Source: Zoogloea sp041917255 (lineage in GTDB: Bacteria > Pseudomonadota > Gammaproteobacteria > Burkholderiales > Rhodocyclaceae). From it: a stretch of 64,000 bases of DNA. The stretch is from the NCBI GenBank assembly GCA_041917255.1, contig JAYRYA010000020.1, positions 21,532 through 85,531 on the forward strand. The letters run 5' to 3'. Positions 7,784 to 16,761 of this stretch are shown here, in pieces; the stretch's first letter is position 1, and each line of letters opens with the position of its first letter. The position numbers and the translations under genes are program-made. The notes below the pieces were generated by a model, which saw nothing but the letters and a program-made list of their open reading frames with translations, was not told the origin of the DNA and did no database searches.

Positions 7784-9327
7784 CAGAACTGAAAGTACAG
7801 GAATTCGGTGGGGCGGGAGAGGGCGAGCACGCCGAGGGCGAACAGCAGGCCGATGGCGAGTGCGCTGCGCCGGCTCGGTTGCCAGGCCAGGCGACGGGCT
7901 ACAGGCTGGGCGTGGCGGCTGTCTTCGGGCAGGGCGGGGTCGAAGCGGCCCATGATCTCTTGTGTGTTGGGGGCGAAGAAGGCCACCAGCGCGCCGACGA
8001 TGACCCAGACCCAGGTCTCGACGAAGGCCGCGCCACCGCCCAGGCTGACGCCGATGCCGAGGCTGTCGACCACGCCCTTGAGCGGACCAAGGCGCGACAG
8101 GATGGGTTCGGGCAGGCTGGCGCCGAACTGCCCGAGCATGCCGGCGATGACCTTGTTGGCGGTGGTCAGATCCGGCGCGCGGAAGTAAACCCACGCAAAC
8201 ACTACGCACAGGAAGGTGATGGCAATCCCCAGAAAACGCCCCAGGCCGGCCGGCAGATGCACCGGCATCCGGCGGCAGAGATCCTGCCAGGCGTGGTTGA
8301 CCACCAGGAAGCCGCCATGCAGCGCGCCCCAGATCACGAAGTTCCAGCCGGCGCCGTGCCACAGGCCGCCCAGCACCATGGTGGTGAGCAGGTTGAAATG
8401 CCGGCGGAAGCGCCCGTGGCGGTTGCCGCCCAGCGGGATGTACAGATAGTCGCGCAGGAAGCGGGATAGCGTCATGTGCCACCGGCGCCAGAACTCGGTG
8501 ATGTTGCGCGATTTGTAGGGCGAATTGAAGTTGAGCGGCAGACGCACACCAAACATCCGCGACAGGCCGATGGCCATGTCGGAATAGCCGGAGAAGTCGA
8601 AGTACAGCTGGAAGGTGTAGGCCAGCGCGCCGCCCCACGCATTGAACAGGGTGGGCGCGTCGGTGGTGGGGGCAAAGACCGGCGCGGCGTAGTCGGCGAG
8701 GCTGTCGGCAATGAGCACCTTCTTGGCGAGGCCGATGGCGAAGATCGTCAGGCCGATCGCGAAATTGGCCGTGTTGGGGCGGTAATTACGGTCTTCGTCG
8801 AACTGCGGCATCATCTCCTTGTGGTGTAGCACCGGGCCCGCGATGAGGTGCGGGAAGTAGGTGACGAACAGCACGTAGTAGATGAAGCGGTATTCGGTGA
8901 CCTTGCCGGCGTAGGCGTCCGCCAGAAAGGCGATCTGGGTGAAGGTGAAGAACGAGATGCCGATGGGCAGGATGATGCCGAGGATCGGCCAGTCGGTGCC
9001 CAGCAGTGCGTTGGCGCTGGAGAGGAAGAAATCGGCGTACTTGTAGTAGCCCAGCAGCGTCAGATTGACGATTACCGCCAGCGTGAGCACCCGGCGCCCC
9101 TCGGGCGTGCCGGGGCGGCGGGCGATGTAGCCGCCGGCCAGATAGTTGGCGCAGATCGACGCAAGCAACAGGGCCAGGTAGCGGTAATCCCACCAGGCGT
9201 AAAAGAACAGCGAGCAGGCGGCCAGCCAGGCCGCGCCAGCCTGCTTGCCGATGCGGCCAATGACGAAGAAGCCGAGCAGCGTGAACGGCAGGTAGGCCAG
9301 CAGGAAGGAGTATGAGTTGAACAGCAT
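7783..9327 (-). CDS. MBOAT-family O-acyltransferase (AlgI-like)
   Basis: This 514-residue inner-membrane protein has about ten to twelve hydrophobic helices from residue 5 onward. The AlgI/DltB family signatures are clear: YYKYADFF (94-101), SFFTFTQIAFLAD (about 125-137), DFSGYSDMAIG (244-253), FWRRWHMTLS with His284, and GLWHGAGWNF with the essential His at 324. It should move acetyl (or other acyl) groups from a cytoplasmic donor across the membrane to the SGNH-like partner encoded next. AlgI of alginate synthesis and WssH of cellulose acetylation are the best-known relatives. No exopolysaccharide synthase lies in the window, so the acceptor is unknown. Confidence 0.93.
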   Translation of the reverse strand: MLFNSYSFLLAYLPFTLLGFFVIGRIGKQAGAAWLAACSLFFYAWWDYRYLALLLASICANYLAGGYIARRPGTPEGRRVLTLAVIVNLTLLGYYKYADFFLSSANALLGTDWPILGIILPIGISFFTFTQIAFLADAYAGKVTEYRFIYYVLFVTYFPHLIAGPVLHHKEMMPQFDEDRNYRPNTANFAIGLTIFAIGLAKKVLIADSLADYAAPVFAPTTDAPTLFNAWGGALAYTFQLYFDFSGYSDMAIGLSRMFGVRLPLNFNSPYKSRNITEFWRRWHMTLSRFLRDYLYIPLGGNRHGRFRRHFNLLTTMVLGGLWHGAGWNFVIWGALHGGFLVVNHAWQDLCRRMPVHLPAGLGRFLGIAITFLCVVFAWVYFRAPDLTTANKVIAGMLGQFGASLPEPILSRLGPLKGVVDSLGIGVSLGGGAAFVETWVWVIVGALVAFFAPNTQEIMGRFDPALPEDSRHAQPVARRLAWQPSRRSALAIGLLFALGVLALSRPTEFLYFQF

Positions 9328-9458
9328 GCGTGCGTGGGGGGCGGTGCCGCGCCCTTGAGTCGACCGGACGCAGCTTATCCGTTTTGAGTGCCCCGCGCTT
9401 TGGCGGAAGTTTGCGGGGTGAAAGATATGTCACGACGCCGGTTGCCGGCGTCGCGAAA

Positions 9459-10226
9459 TCACCGGCGGAGCTCTGCGTGGAGTGCGCTGAATTCCTGGGC
9501 CAGCTTGTGCTTTGGGTCGAGGTGGATCATCGGCTTGGCCTGTTCGTGGCTTTCTCGGATCTTGATCGAGCTGGACAGGTAGGTCTTGAAGATCGGCAGG
9601 CCTTCGGCGATGAGTTCCTGTACCAGCTTCTGCGGCAGGCTGGCACGGGGCTGGAACTGATTGACCACGATGCCTTCGACTTCCAGGTCGCGGTTGTGGT
9701 CGGCCTTGATCTCCTGGACGTTCTCAAGTAGCGCGTAGAGCGCCCGGCGGGAGAAGTCGTCGCAGTCGAAGGGGATCAGGCACAGCCGGGTGGCGATCAG
9801 CGCCGAGCGGGTGAAGAAGTTGAGGGCCGGCGGGGTGTCGATGAACACCGCGTCGAAGTCGTCGGCAAGTTCATCCAGCGCGTCGCGTAGCTTGAAGATC
9901 TTGTAACGGGATTCGAGCTTGCCCTGGAGTTCTTCGAGATCGGGGTGGGACGGCAGAATCGACAGGTTGGCGAAGGGCGTGGGCTGGACGAATTCGGCGG
10001 TCTGCTTGGGGTTGAACTTGAAGTTCAGCGTCTGCTCGAAGAGCCCGGCGATGGTGTCCTCGGCGTTCTCGGTGCCGTTGCCGAGCAGGTAGTGGGTGGA
10101 GTTTCCCTGGGGGTCCAGGTCCACCACCAGTGTGCGCAGTCCATTCGCGGCGCTGATCGCCGCGAGGTTGCAGGTGATGGTGGATTTGCCCACGCCGCCC
10201 TTCTGGTTGAACACCACTCGTCGCAT
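9459..10226 (-). CDS. Orphan ParA/MinD-like ATPase
   Basis: This 255-residue deviant Walker-type ATPase begins MRRVVFNQKGGVGKST, with the signature lysine (KGGVGKS) at the very start. Walker A' VVDLDPQGNS and Walker B FIDTPPALN also fit the ParA/Soj class. The start at 10226 was chosen because AGGGAAGAG stands just before it and the homology begins there. No ParB gene or centromere-like repeat is adjacent, so it is probably not the chromosome partition ParA. Orphan ParA proteins position other cargo, such as chemoreceptors, pili or granules. The gene is divergent from maeB and lies upstream of the acyltransferase pair in the same direction. Confidence 0.85.
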   Translation of the reverse strand: MRRVVFNQKGGVGKSTITCNLAAISAANGLRTLVVDLDPQGNSTHYLLGNGTENAEDTIAGLFEQTLNFKFNPKQTAEFVQPTPFANLSILPSHPDLEELQGKLESRYKIFKLRDALDELADDFDAVFIDTPPALNFFTRSALIATRLCLIPFDCDDFSRRALYALLENVQEIKADHNRDLEVEGIVVNQFQPRASLPQKLVQELIAEGLPIFKTYLSSSIKIRESHEQAKPMIHLDPKHKLAQEFSALHAELRR

Positions 10227-10566
10227 CGTCTCTTCCCTCTGATTTTTCGTGCCTGCGTTATGACTGGCCGCGATTGTGCCACGCAATGCGGGTCGGCCCT
10301 AATTACAAGGGGTGCGAAAATGCGCCTCGTCGGTTAAACTCGCCCGACAAGAAAAATCTGCAGTCTTCGTCGCCCCCTCCCGGCGGCGGAACTCCGGCCA
10401 GGTGCAGGCGTCAATCGCGCCCGGCCGTCAGACCATGCAAATGCCCGTTTCAGGGCATCCAAGACGCTTACAGACTTCCGTGTGCAGCAGGGTTAGCGCT
10501 CCTTGCCCGCTTGGCCGTTTGCCTTGCGGGGAGGAGTCGGACCACATTTTTTGGTAGAGATAGAAC

Positions 10567-12855
10567 ATGGACAAGGATTTCATCGCCGCCGCCCTCGAAT
10601 ACCACCGTAGCCCGACCCGGGGCAAGATTTCGGTGGTGCCGACCAAGGGCCTGACCAACCAGCGCGATCTGGCACTGGCGTACTCGCCCGGCGTTGCCGC
10701 CGCCTGCGACGCCATCGTGGCCGACCCTGCCGACGCGCAGGAATACACCTCCCGCGGCAACCTGGTGGCCGTGGTCACCAACGGCACCGCGGTGCTGGGC
10801 CTGGGCAACATCGGCCCGCTGGCCGCCAAGCCGGTGATGGAAGGCAAGGGCTGCCTCTTCAAGAAGTTTGCCAACATCGACGTGTTCGACATCGAACTCG
10901 CCGAGAACGACCCGGACAAACTGATCGACATGATCGCCGCCCTTGAGCCCACCCTCGGCGGCATCAACCTCGAAGACATCAAGGCGCCCGAGTGCTTCTA
11001 CATCGAGCAGAAGCTGCGCGAGCGGATGAAGATCCCGGTCTTCCACGACGACCAGCACGGCACTGCCATCATCTCGGCTGCCGCGATGCTCAACGGCCTG
11101 AAGGTCGTGGGCAAGAAGATCGACGAAGTGAAGGTGGTGTGTTCCGGAGCCGGCGCCGCGGCGATCGCCTGTCTTGAGCTGTGGTGCGGCCTCGGCATCA
11201 AGCGCGAGAACGTCTTCGTGTGCGACTCGAAGGGCGTGATCTACGTGGGCCGCGACGAGAAGATGGAGCCGACCAAGGCCCGTTACGCCCAGAACACCGA
11301 ATTCCGGACCCTCTCCGACGCGATGGTCGGCGCCGACGTGTTCCTCGGCCTCTCGACCGCTGGCGTGCTCAAGCCCGAGATGGTCAAGGGCATGGCCGAC
11401 AAGCCGCTGATCTTCGCGCTGGCCAACCCGACCCCGGAGATCATGCCGGAGCTGGCCAAGGAAGTCCGCCCCGACGCCATCATCGCCACCGGCCGTTCGG
11501 ATTACCCGAACCAGGTGAACAACGTGCTGTGCTTCCCGTTCATCTTCCGCGGTGCCCTCGATGCCGGCGCCACGACGATCAACGAAGAGATGAAGCTCGC
11601 GTGCGTGAAGGCCATCGCCGAGCTGGCCGAAGCCGAGCAGTCCGACGTTGTGGCCCAGGCCTACGGCGGCGCCGACCTGTCGTTTGGCCCGAACTACCTG
11701 ATCCCGAAGCCCTTCGATCCGCGCCTGATCGTCAAGATCGCCCCGGCCGTGGCCCAGGCCGCCATCGATTCCGGCGTGGCGACGCGCAAGGTCGACATGG
11801 ACGCCTATGTCCAGAGCCTCAACGAGTTCGTGTATCAGTCCGGCATCATCATGAAGCCGGTGTTCTCGATGGCCAAGCGCATTCCCGCCGACAAGAAGCG
11901 CGTGCTCTACGCCGAAGGCGAGTCCGAGCGCGTGCTGCGCGCTGTGCGCGCGGTGGTCGATGAGAACCTGGCTCGTCCAATCCTCATCGGCCGTCCGGCG
12001 GTCATCGACATGCGCATCGAGAAGTTCGGCCTCAACCTCAAGTCCGGCCGCGACTTCGATGTGGTGAATGTGGAATCCGACAGCCGCTACCGTGAGCTGT
12101 GGCAGGAGTACTACCGCCTGATGGGCCGCGACGGCGTCACGCCGGATTCTGCCCGCGAGGCCATGCGCTCCGACTCCACGCTGATCGGCTGCATGCTGCT
12201 GCGCCGCGGTGACGCGGACGCCCTGGTGTGTGGCACCACCGGCGCTTACGACCACCACTTCGAGCATGTCCAGAACCTGATCGGCCTGAAGCAAGGCGCC
12301 AGCCTGTACGCGGCGATGAACATCCTGCTGCTGCCCCAGCGCGTGCTCGCCATCACCGACACCTACGTGAACGAGATGCCGAGCGCCGAGGAAGCCGCAG
12401 AGATCGCCGTGATGGCGGCCGACGAGCTGAAGCGCTTCGGCATCGAGCCGAAGGTGGCCCTGCTGTCCCACTCCAACTTCGGCAGCGCCCGCTCCGCCTC
12501 GTCCCGCCGCATGCGCGAAGCCCGCGACATCCTGCGCGTCAAGGCGCCCGATCTGCAGTGCGATGGCGAGATGCACGGCGATTCGGCGCTCTCCCATGAG
12601 ATCCGCGAACGCCTGCACCCGGATTCGACCCTCCACGGCGAAGCCAACCTGCTGGTGATGCCCAACCTGGATGCCGCCAACATCGCCTTCAACCTGCTCA
12701 AGGTTGCCCACGGCGATGGTGTGTCGGTGGGTCCGATCCTCCTCGGTTCGGCCCGCGCGGTGCACATCCTGACCCCGTCGGCGTCCGTGCGTCGGCTCGT
12801 GAACATCACCGCCCTGGCGGTGGTGGACGCCATGGAGCAACGCGAAGGCAACTGA
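10567..12855 (+). CDS. maeB: NADP-dependent malic enzyme fused to a phosphotransacetylase-like domain
   Basis: This 762-residue enzyme should decarboxylate malate to pyruvate with NADP reduction. The malic domain (about 1-160) includes PTKGLTNQRDLALAYSPGVA, and the NAD(P)-binding fold holds CSGAGAAAIACL and LANPTPEIMPE (about 165-430). The C-terminal third (about 430-762) is a PTA-like domain, typical of the long MaeB class, where it serves as a regulatory acetyl-CoA-responsive module rather than an enzyme. Length matches E. coli MaeB (759). A 280-base region without genes precedes it and separates it from the divergent parA-like gene. Confidence 0.97.
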   Translation: MDKDFIAAALEYHRSPTRGKISVVPTKGLTNQRDLALAYSPGVAAACDAIVADPADAQEYTSRGNLVAVVTNGTAVLGLGNIGPLAAKPVMEGKGCLFKKFANIDVFDIELAENDPDKLIDMIAALEPTLGGINLEDIKAPECFYIEQKLRERMKIPVFHDDQHGTAIISAAAMLNGLKVVGKKIDEVKVVCSGAGAAAIACLELWCGLGIKRENVFVCDSKGVIYVGRDEKMEPTKARYAQNTEFRTLSDAMVGADVFLGLSTAGVLKPEMVKGMADKPLIFALANPTPEIMPELAKEVRPDAIIATGRSDYPNQVNNVLCFPFIFRGALDAGATTINEEMKLACVKAIAELAEAEQSDVVAQAYGGADLSFGPNYLIPKPFDPRLIVKIAPAVAQAAIDSGVATRKVDMDAYVQSLNEFVYQSGIIMKPVFSMAKRIPADKKRVLYAEGESERVLRAVRAVVDENLARPILIGRPAVIDMRIEKFGLNLKSGRDFDVVNVESDSRYRELWQEYYRLMGRDGVTPDSAREAMRSDSTLIGCMLLRRGDADALVCGTTGAYDHHFEHVQNLIGLKQGASLYAAMNILLLPQRVLAITDTYVNEMPSAEEAAEIAVMAADELKRFGIEPKVALLSHSNFGSARSASSRRMREARDILRVKAPDLQCDGEMHGDSALSHEIRERLHPDSTLHGEANLLVMPNLDAANIAFNLLKVAHGDGVSVGPILLGSARAVHILTPSASVRRLVNITALAVVDAMEQREGN

Positions 12856-12969
12856 TTGTCGGTTGCTGGTCCCCCGGCTGGCATGGTGTTCGAACGATGC
12901 CTGCCGGGGGACGACAGGCGCTTACCTTCGGTACAATCATGGGCCCACGATGTTCCGCGAGGTGACGCC

Positions 12970-13944
12970 ATGACCCGTCTGATTCGTTTCGACCGTACCG
13001 GTGGCCCTGACGTCCTGCAATGGGTCGAGGCCGAACTACCGCCACCGGCAGGGGGCGAAGTTCGCATCCGCCATGAGGCGGTTGGCGTCAATTACATCGA
13101 TACCTATCACCGTTCCGGGCTCTACCCGTTGACGCTCCCGTCCGGGCTCGGCCAGGAAGCCGCCGGCGTTATCGAGGCCGTCGGCGAGGGCGTCGACGAC
13201 TTCGTACCTGGCGACCGCGTGGCCTACGTGGGCGGCCCGCTGGGCGCATATTCCGAATGCCGCAACATTGCGGCCAGCCTGCTTGTCAGTCTGCCCGACA
13301 GTCTGAGCTTCGAGCAGGGTGCGGCGATGATGATGCAGGGGCTCACCGCCCAGTACCTGCTGCGTCGCACCTACCGGGTGCAAGCCGGTGACACCATCCT
13401 GATCCATGCCGCCGCCGGCGGGGTGGGGTTGATCGTCTGCCAGTGGGCCAAGGCACTTGGCGCTACGGTGATCGGTACCGTCAGCTCTGACGAGAAGGCC
13501 GAGATCGCCCGACAGCACGGCTGCGATCACACGATTATTTACACTCGCGAACCGGTTTCCGTGCGGGTTCGTGAAATTACCGCAGGTGAGGGCGTGCCGG
13601 TGGTTTACGATTCCATCGGCAAGGATACGTTCATGGATTCCCTTGCGTGCCTGCGGCCGCTGGGGGTCATGGTCACCTTTGGCAATGCCTCGGGGCCAGT
13701 GCCGGCGTTTGAGCCTGCGCTGCTTGCCAAGATGGGCTCGCTGTTCCTCACGCGTCCTACCCTGTTCCACTACATTGCCCGGCGCGAGGATCTGCTGGCG
13801 ATGTCCGATGAGCTGTTTGACATGGTGGCATCCGGTCAGGTGCGCTTGTCGATCAACCAGCGCTTCGCGCTCAAGGACGCCGCCATCGCCCATCGCGAAC
13901 TTGAGGCCCGCCGCACCACCGGTTCGATTGTCCTGCTTCCGTAA
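12970..13944 (+). CDS. NADPH:quinone oxidoreductase (zeta-crystallin type)
   Basis: This 324-residue medium-chain dehydrogenase has no catalytic zinc ligands. The N-terminal GroES-like fold (1-120) contains VGVNYIDTYHRSGLYP, typical of QorA. The Rossmann fold has the nucleotide-binding AAAGGVGLIVCQWAK (about 150-165). It should reduce quinones with NADPH in the cytoplasm. The frame is open back to 12856, but the ATG at 12970 matches the family start (MTRLIRFDRTGGPDVL) and has GAGGTGA upstream. The small exported protein gene starts two bases after its stop, suggesting one transcript. Confidence 0.9.
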   Translation: MTRLIRFDRTGGPDVLQWVEAELPPPAGGEVRIRHEAVGVNYIDTYHRSGLYPLTLPSGLGQEAAGVIEAVGEGVDDFVPGDRVAYVGGPLGAYSECRNIAASLLVSLPDSLSFEQGAAMMMQGLTAQYLLRRTYRVQAGDTILIHAAAGGVGLIVCQWAKALGATVIGTVSSDEKAEIARQHGCDHTIIYTREPVSVRVREITAGEGVPVVYDSIGKDTFMDSLACLRPLGVMVTFGNASGPVPAFEPALLAKMGSLFLTRPTLFHYIARREDLLAMSDELFDMVASGQVRLSINQRFALKDAAIAHRELEARRTTGSIVLLP

Positions 13945-13946
13945 TC

Positions 13947-14336
13947 ATGAAATCCGCGATCCCGTTTTCTGTCTCGGCCGCCCTGGCGCTGTTCCTGATC
14001 CTTCCGCTGACCCCGGCCAGTGCCGCGCCGCCGGCCCCGCCGACCGCCGCGGTGCTGACGCCGGGCCAGGCGGCCTTCATGCAGGCCGAGGCCCGGCGCA
14101 TCGAGGAGGCTTTCGTCCAGAAGGTGATGAGCATCACTGGCGCGAGCCATGACCAGGTGGTCCGCGCCATTCCCGCCAAGGGTCGCCTGACGGATCGTCT
14201 TGCACGGATCTACAGCTCGCTGGAGCGTGACCTGCAGGCGCCCCTCACCGACGAGCAGCAGGCGCTGATCTTCGCTGCCGATGGTGAGCGCAAGCAGGCG
14301 CTGAAGGATCTGCCCGCCCAGGCAGCGGGTCGCTGA
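13947..14336 (+). CDS. Small periplasmic protein, function unknown
   Basis: The 129-residue protein has a clear signal peptide (hydrophobic 5-24, likely cleavage after ...PASA near residue 26) and a proline-rich segment. The remaining 85 residues are predicted to be helical, with charged repeats such as EARRIEEAF and SSLERDLQAPLTDEQQAL. It follows the quinone oxidoreductase gene by two bases. The helical make-up suggests a small stress or chaperone-like periplasmic protein, but this is a guess from composition. A GC-rich hairpin lies just after its stop. Confidence 0.65.
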   Translation: MKSAIPFSVSAALALFLILPLTPASAAPPAPPTAAVLTPGQAAFMQAEARRIEEAFVQKVMSITGASHDQVVRAIPAKGRLTDRLARIYSSLERDLQAPLTDEQQALIFAADGERKQALKDLPAQAAGR

Positions 14337-14343
14337 AGGTGAC

Positions 14344-14361
14344 GCGGGCCGTCCGGCCCGC
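14344..14361. terminator. GC hairpin between convergent genes
   Basis: Seven-base arms (14344-14350 and 14355-14361) close a GTCC loop between two converging genes. No T tract follows on either strand, so termination is possible but not certain. Confidence 0.35.
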
Positions 14362-15402
14362 TCAGAACAGTTCGATGTCGTTGTCGGGTTTCTCGCGCGA
14401 GACGATCTTGCCCGAGCTGAGGGCCGCTTCGTAGCTGGCAATCTGGTTGCGGCCGTTTTCTTTGGCCACGTACAGCGCCTCGTCAGCCCTGCCGACGATT
14501 TCCGGAATGGTGTCCGAAGTGCTGATGAGGGTGTGGCCGGCACTGACCGTCACCTGACCGACCTGCGGGAAGTTGTGTTTCTCGACCGTATTGCGAAAGC
14601 GCTCAAGCGCGGTCCGCACTTCGTCCTCCGACGCCGCGCGCAGGGTGACGACGAACTCCTCGCCGCCGAAGCGGAACAGCTTGTCCTGGTGCCGAAAGCT
14701 CTCGCGCATGATGCGGGCGAGGAGGATCAGCACCTCGTCGCCGTACAGATGGCCGAATTGATCGTTGATGCGCTTGAAGTGGTCAACGTCGACCACCGCC
14801 AGCCAGTGGGTGCCATCATCCTGCTGGCGGCGTCGGCGGCTATTGCCAGGGTCGTTCTCGGCCGCCTGCATCGCAGCCATGCCGGCGAGGATTTTCGACA
14901 GGCTCTCGTCGAAGGTCTTGCGGTTGAGCATCCCGGTGAGGGTGTCCCGCTCGCTGTAGTCCAGCAGGCTCAGGTAATTGCGGTATAGGCCGAGGAAACC
15001 TTCGGCCGTGCCCAGATCGTCTTCCGAGAGTGTGTGGTCGCAGGAAACTTCCAGCACCCCCAGCACGCGTCGATCGACAGCGATCGGGAAGCAATGGATG
15101 AAAGCGCCCGTTATGGGATCTGCGCGCCGCACGATCTGGGATTTTTCCACGCAGGCAGCGATCTCGGGCCGGGCGCTGACCGGCAGGGCTTCGTCATCGT
15201 TGTCGTCGGCGTAGCGCACACCGTCGGTGCCAACGTGGGTCACCCGTTCAAGGGCGCGCCCGTCGTCTTCTCCGACGATCTTGTGGAGATTGACCTCGCG
15301 CGCTTTGACCAGCTCGAACAGCGCTGAGGCCACACCGACTTCCAGCAGGGTTCTGTCCCGGTGCTGGGTGATGGATTCGACGTGCTTTAGGACGTGGATC
15401 AT
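14362..15402 (-). CDS. Diguanylate cyclase (GAF-like plus GGDEF)
   Basis: This 346-residue protein makes cyclic di-GMP if active. The GGDEF domain covers about 165-320, with GGEEF at 246-250 and an RHQD inhibitory site at 237-240. The N-terminal half (about 1-155) reads like a small-molecule sensor of the GAF type (VLGVLEVSCDHTLSEDD) ending in a helix that joins the cyclase. No membrane segment is visible. A short tail (about 325-346) follows the catalytic domain. It is transcribed alone, converging with the small periplasmic gene and divergent from the rhomboid gene. Confidence 0.9.
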   Translation of the reverse strand: MIHVLKHVESITQHRDRTLLEVGVASALFELVKAREVNLHKIVGEDDGRALERVTHVGTDGVRYADDNDDEALPVSARPEIAACVEKSQIVRRADPITGAFIHCFPIAVDRRVLGVLEVSCDHTLSEDDLGTAEGFLGLYRNYLSLLDYSERDTLTGMLNRKTFDESLSKILAGMAAMQAAENDPGNSRRRRQQDDGTHWLAVVDVDHFKRINDQFGHLYGDEVLILLARIMRESFRHQDKLFRFGGEEFVVTLRAASEDEVRTALERFRNTVEKHNFPQVGQVTVSAGHTLISTSDTIPEIVGRADEALYVAKENGRNQIASYEAALSSGKIVSREKPDNDIELF

Positions 15403-15574
15403 GGAGTCCGGCGTGACTTTATTGGCGTTGTTGATACACCTTAACGATTCTAACCGGGCTCGGCATCCAACTGAAGGCCTGGCTTCAGATACGGACGATC
15501 AAGGTGAGCCGGACAGGTGGTGCGATGGCGGGATTATCCTCCGGATGGGCTGCGTATAATCCTGACTTCATTCA

Positions 15575-16711
15575 GTGCACAGCCCCCTCTTGAACTACGA
15601 CACCTTTATCAATGTTCTGTTTTCACGGGTCCCCCGGGCGGATGTGACCCGCGGGCTCGTGGTGATCAACGCGGTCGTCTTCGCGTTGCTCGCGCTCGTG
15701 TCGATGAATCCGATGCAGATCCCGTCCGATCTGCTGATCCGGTTTGGCGGCAACTTCGCCCCGCTGGTCCAGAAGGGCGAGGCTTGGCGTTTCTTCACTG
15801 CGATGTTCCTTCACGGTGGCCTGCTCCATGTGGGGCTCAACATGTTGGCGCTGCACCAGGCTGGCCAGATCGTCGAGCGGCTCTTCGGACGGTCGGGTTT
15901 CCTGACGATCTATGTGATTGCCGGCCTGCTGGGCAATGCGGCCAGCCTGTGGTGGAAGCCGGGGCCGGTGAGCGTCGGGGCGTCCGGTGCGATCTTCGGC
16001 GTGTATGGCGCGCTGCTGGCCTACCTGCTGCGTCAGCGTGGGTCGGTGCCGACCGACGTGTTTCGCGAGATGCGCTCGGGCACCCTGGGTTTCATCGGTT
16101 ACTCGCTGTTCGCCGGATTCTCTATCCCCGGCATCGACAACGCAGCTCACCTGGGCGGGCTGGTGGGCGGGATGCTGCTTGGCGCGACGTTTGCCGAGCC
16201 GCTGGTGTCGCCGAAGCCGGTGCGTTGGCTGGCGCCTCAGGTGCTGGCCGGGCTGCTACTGGCCGCCGCACTCGGCGGCTGGCTGTGGAAGGGCTCTCCG
16301 CAGGTGGTGCGCAATTTCGAGATCGGTTCGGCCTACCAGCAGACGATCCGCCAGTTTGCCCTTGAGGAGCAGGAGCTTCTGCGGGAGCAGACCGCCCTGA
16401 TGGACGCCATGCGCCAGAAGCGGATCACCGAGGCGGCGGCCCTCGACAAGCTGGAACGCGATTTGATCCCGCACTGGGATCGGGCGATCACCGCCCTGTC
16501 GTGGCGTGAGGCGCCAGACGACTACGAATGGCAGCGCGACGAACTGGTGCATTACGCCACCACCCGCCGCGATGCCCTGAAGGCCCTGGCCCAGGCCATC
16601 GAAACCCATCAGGCGGTGTGGATCGAGCGTTCACGCACCCTGCAGGTGCAGGCTGACAACATCCTGCTGCAGATGCGCCTGCGAAAATCAGTGGAATCGG
16701 CCGGCCATTGA
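15575..16711 (+). CDS. Rhomboid-family intramembrane serine protease with helical C-terminal extension
   Basis: This 378-residue protein has a six- or seven-helix rhomboid core (about 25-245). It carries the conserved HVGLNM (His85, Asn89), the nucleophile Ser137 in GASGAIFG and catalytic His192 in AAHLGGLVGG. It should cleave membrane proteins within the bilayer. Residues about 250-378 form a charged, helical extension not needed for catalysis. The start is a GTG at 15575; an in-frame TTG at 15590 is also possible. A perfect TATAAT sits at 15555-15560 with no good -35. If it is used, the message would have almost no leader. The gene runs toward dnaE with a 50-base gap. Confidence 0.88.
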   Translation: MHSPLLNYDTFINVLFSRVPRADVTRGLVVINAVVFALLALVSMNPMQIPSDLLIRFGGNFAPLVQKGEAWRFFTAMFLHGGLLHVGLNMLALHQAGQIVERLFGRSGFLTIYVIAGLLGNAASLWWKPGPVSVGASGAIFGVYGALLAYLLRQRGSVPTDVFREMRSGTLGFIGYSLFAGFSIPGIDNAAHLGGLVGGMLLGATFAEPLVSPKPVRWLAPQVLAGLLLAAALGGWLWKGSPQVVRNFEIGSAYQQTIRQFALEEQELLREQTALMDAMRQKRITEAAALDKLERDLIPHWDRAITALSWREAPDDYEWQRDELVHYATTRRDALKALAQAIETHQAVWIERSRTLQVQADNILLQMRLRKSVESAGH

Positions 16712-16761
16712 ACGGACGATCCGGCTGCCGGAATCGGTCGTCGGGAAGGTAAAATCCCGGG

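Noticed and set aside
7784..8638. Extension of the SGNH-like gene upstream into the MBOAT gene
   Set aside because: The extra sequence is Pro/Arg-rich and out of frame with the transporter-like MBOAT gene; the ATG at 7783 matches the one-base overlap and membrane anchor.
10468..12840. Open frame of 790 codons opposite maeB
   Set aside because: Low-complexity composition (His, Gly, Val, Leu repeats) and complete overlap with a well-recognised enzyme; an antisense shadow.
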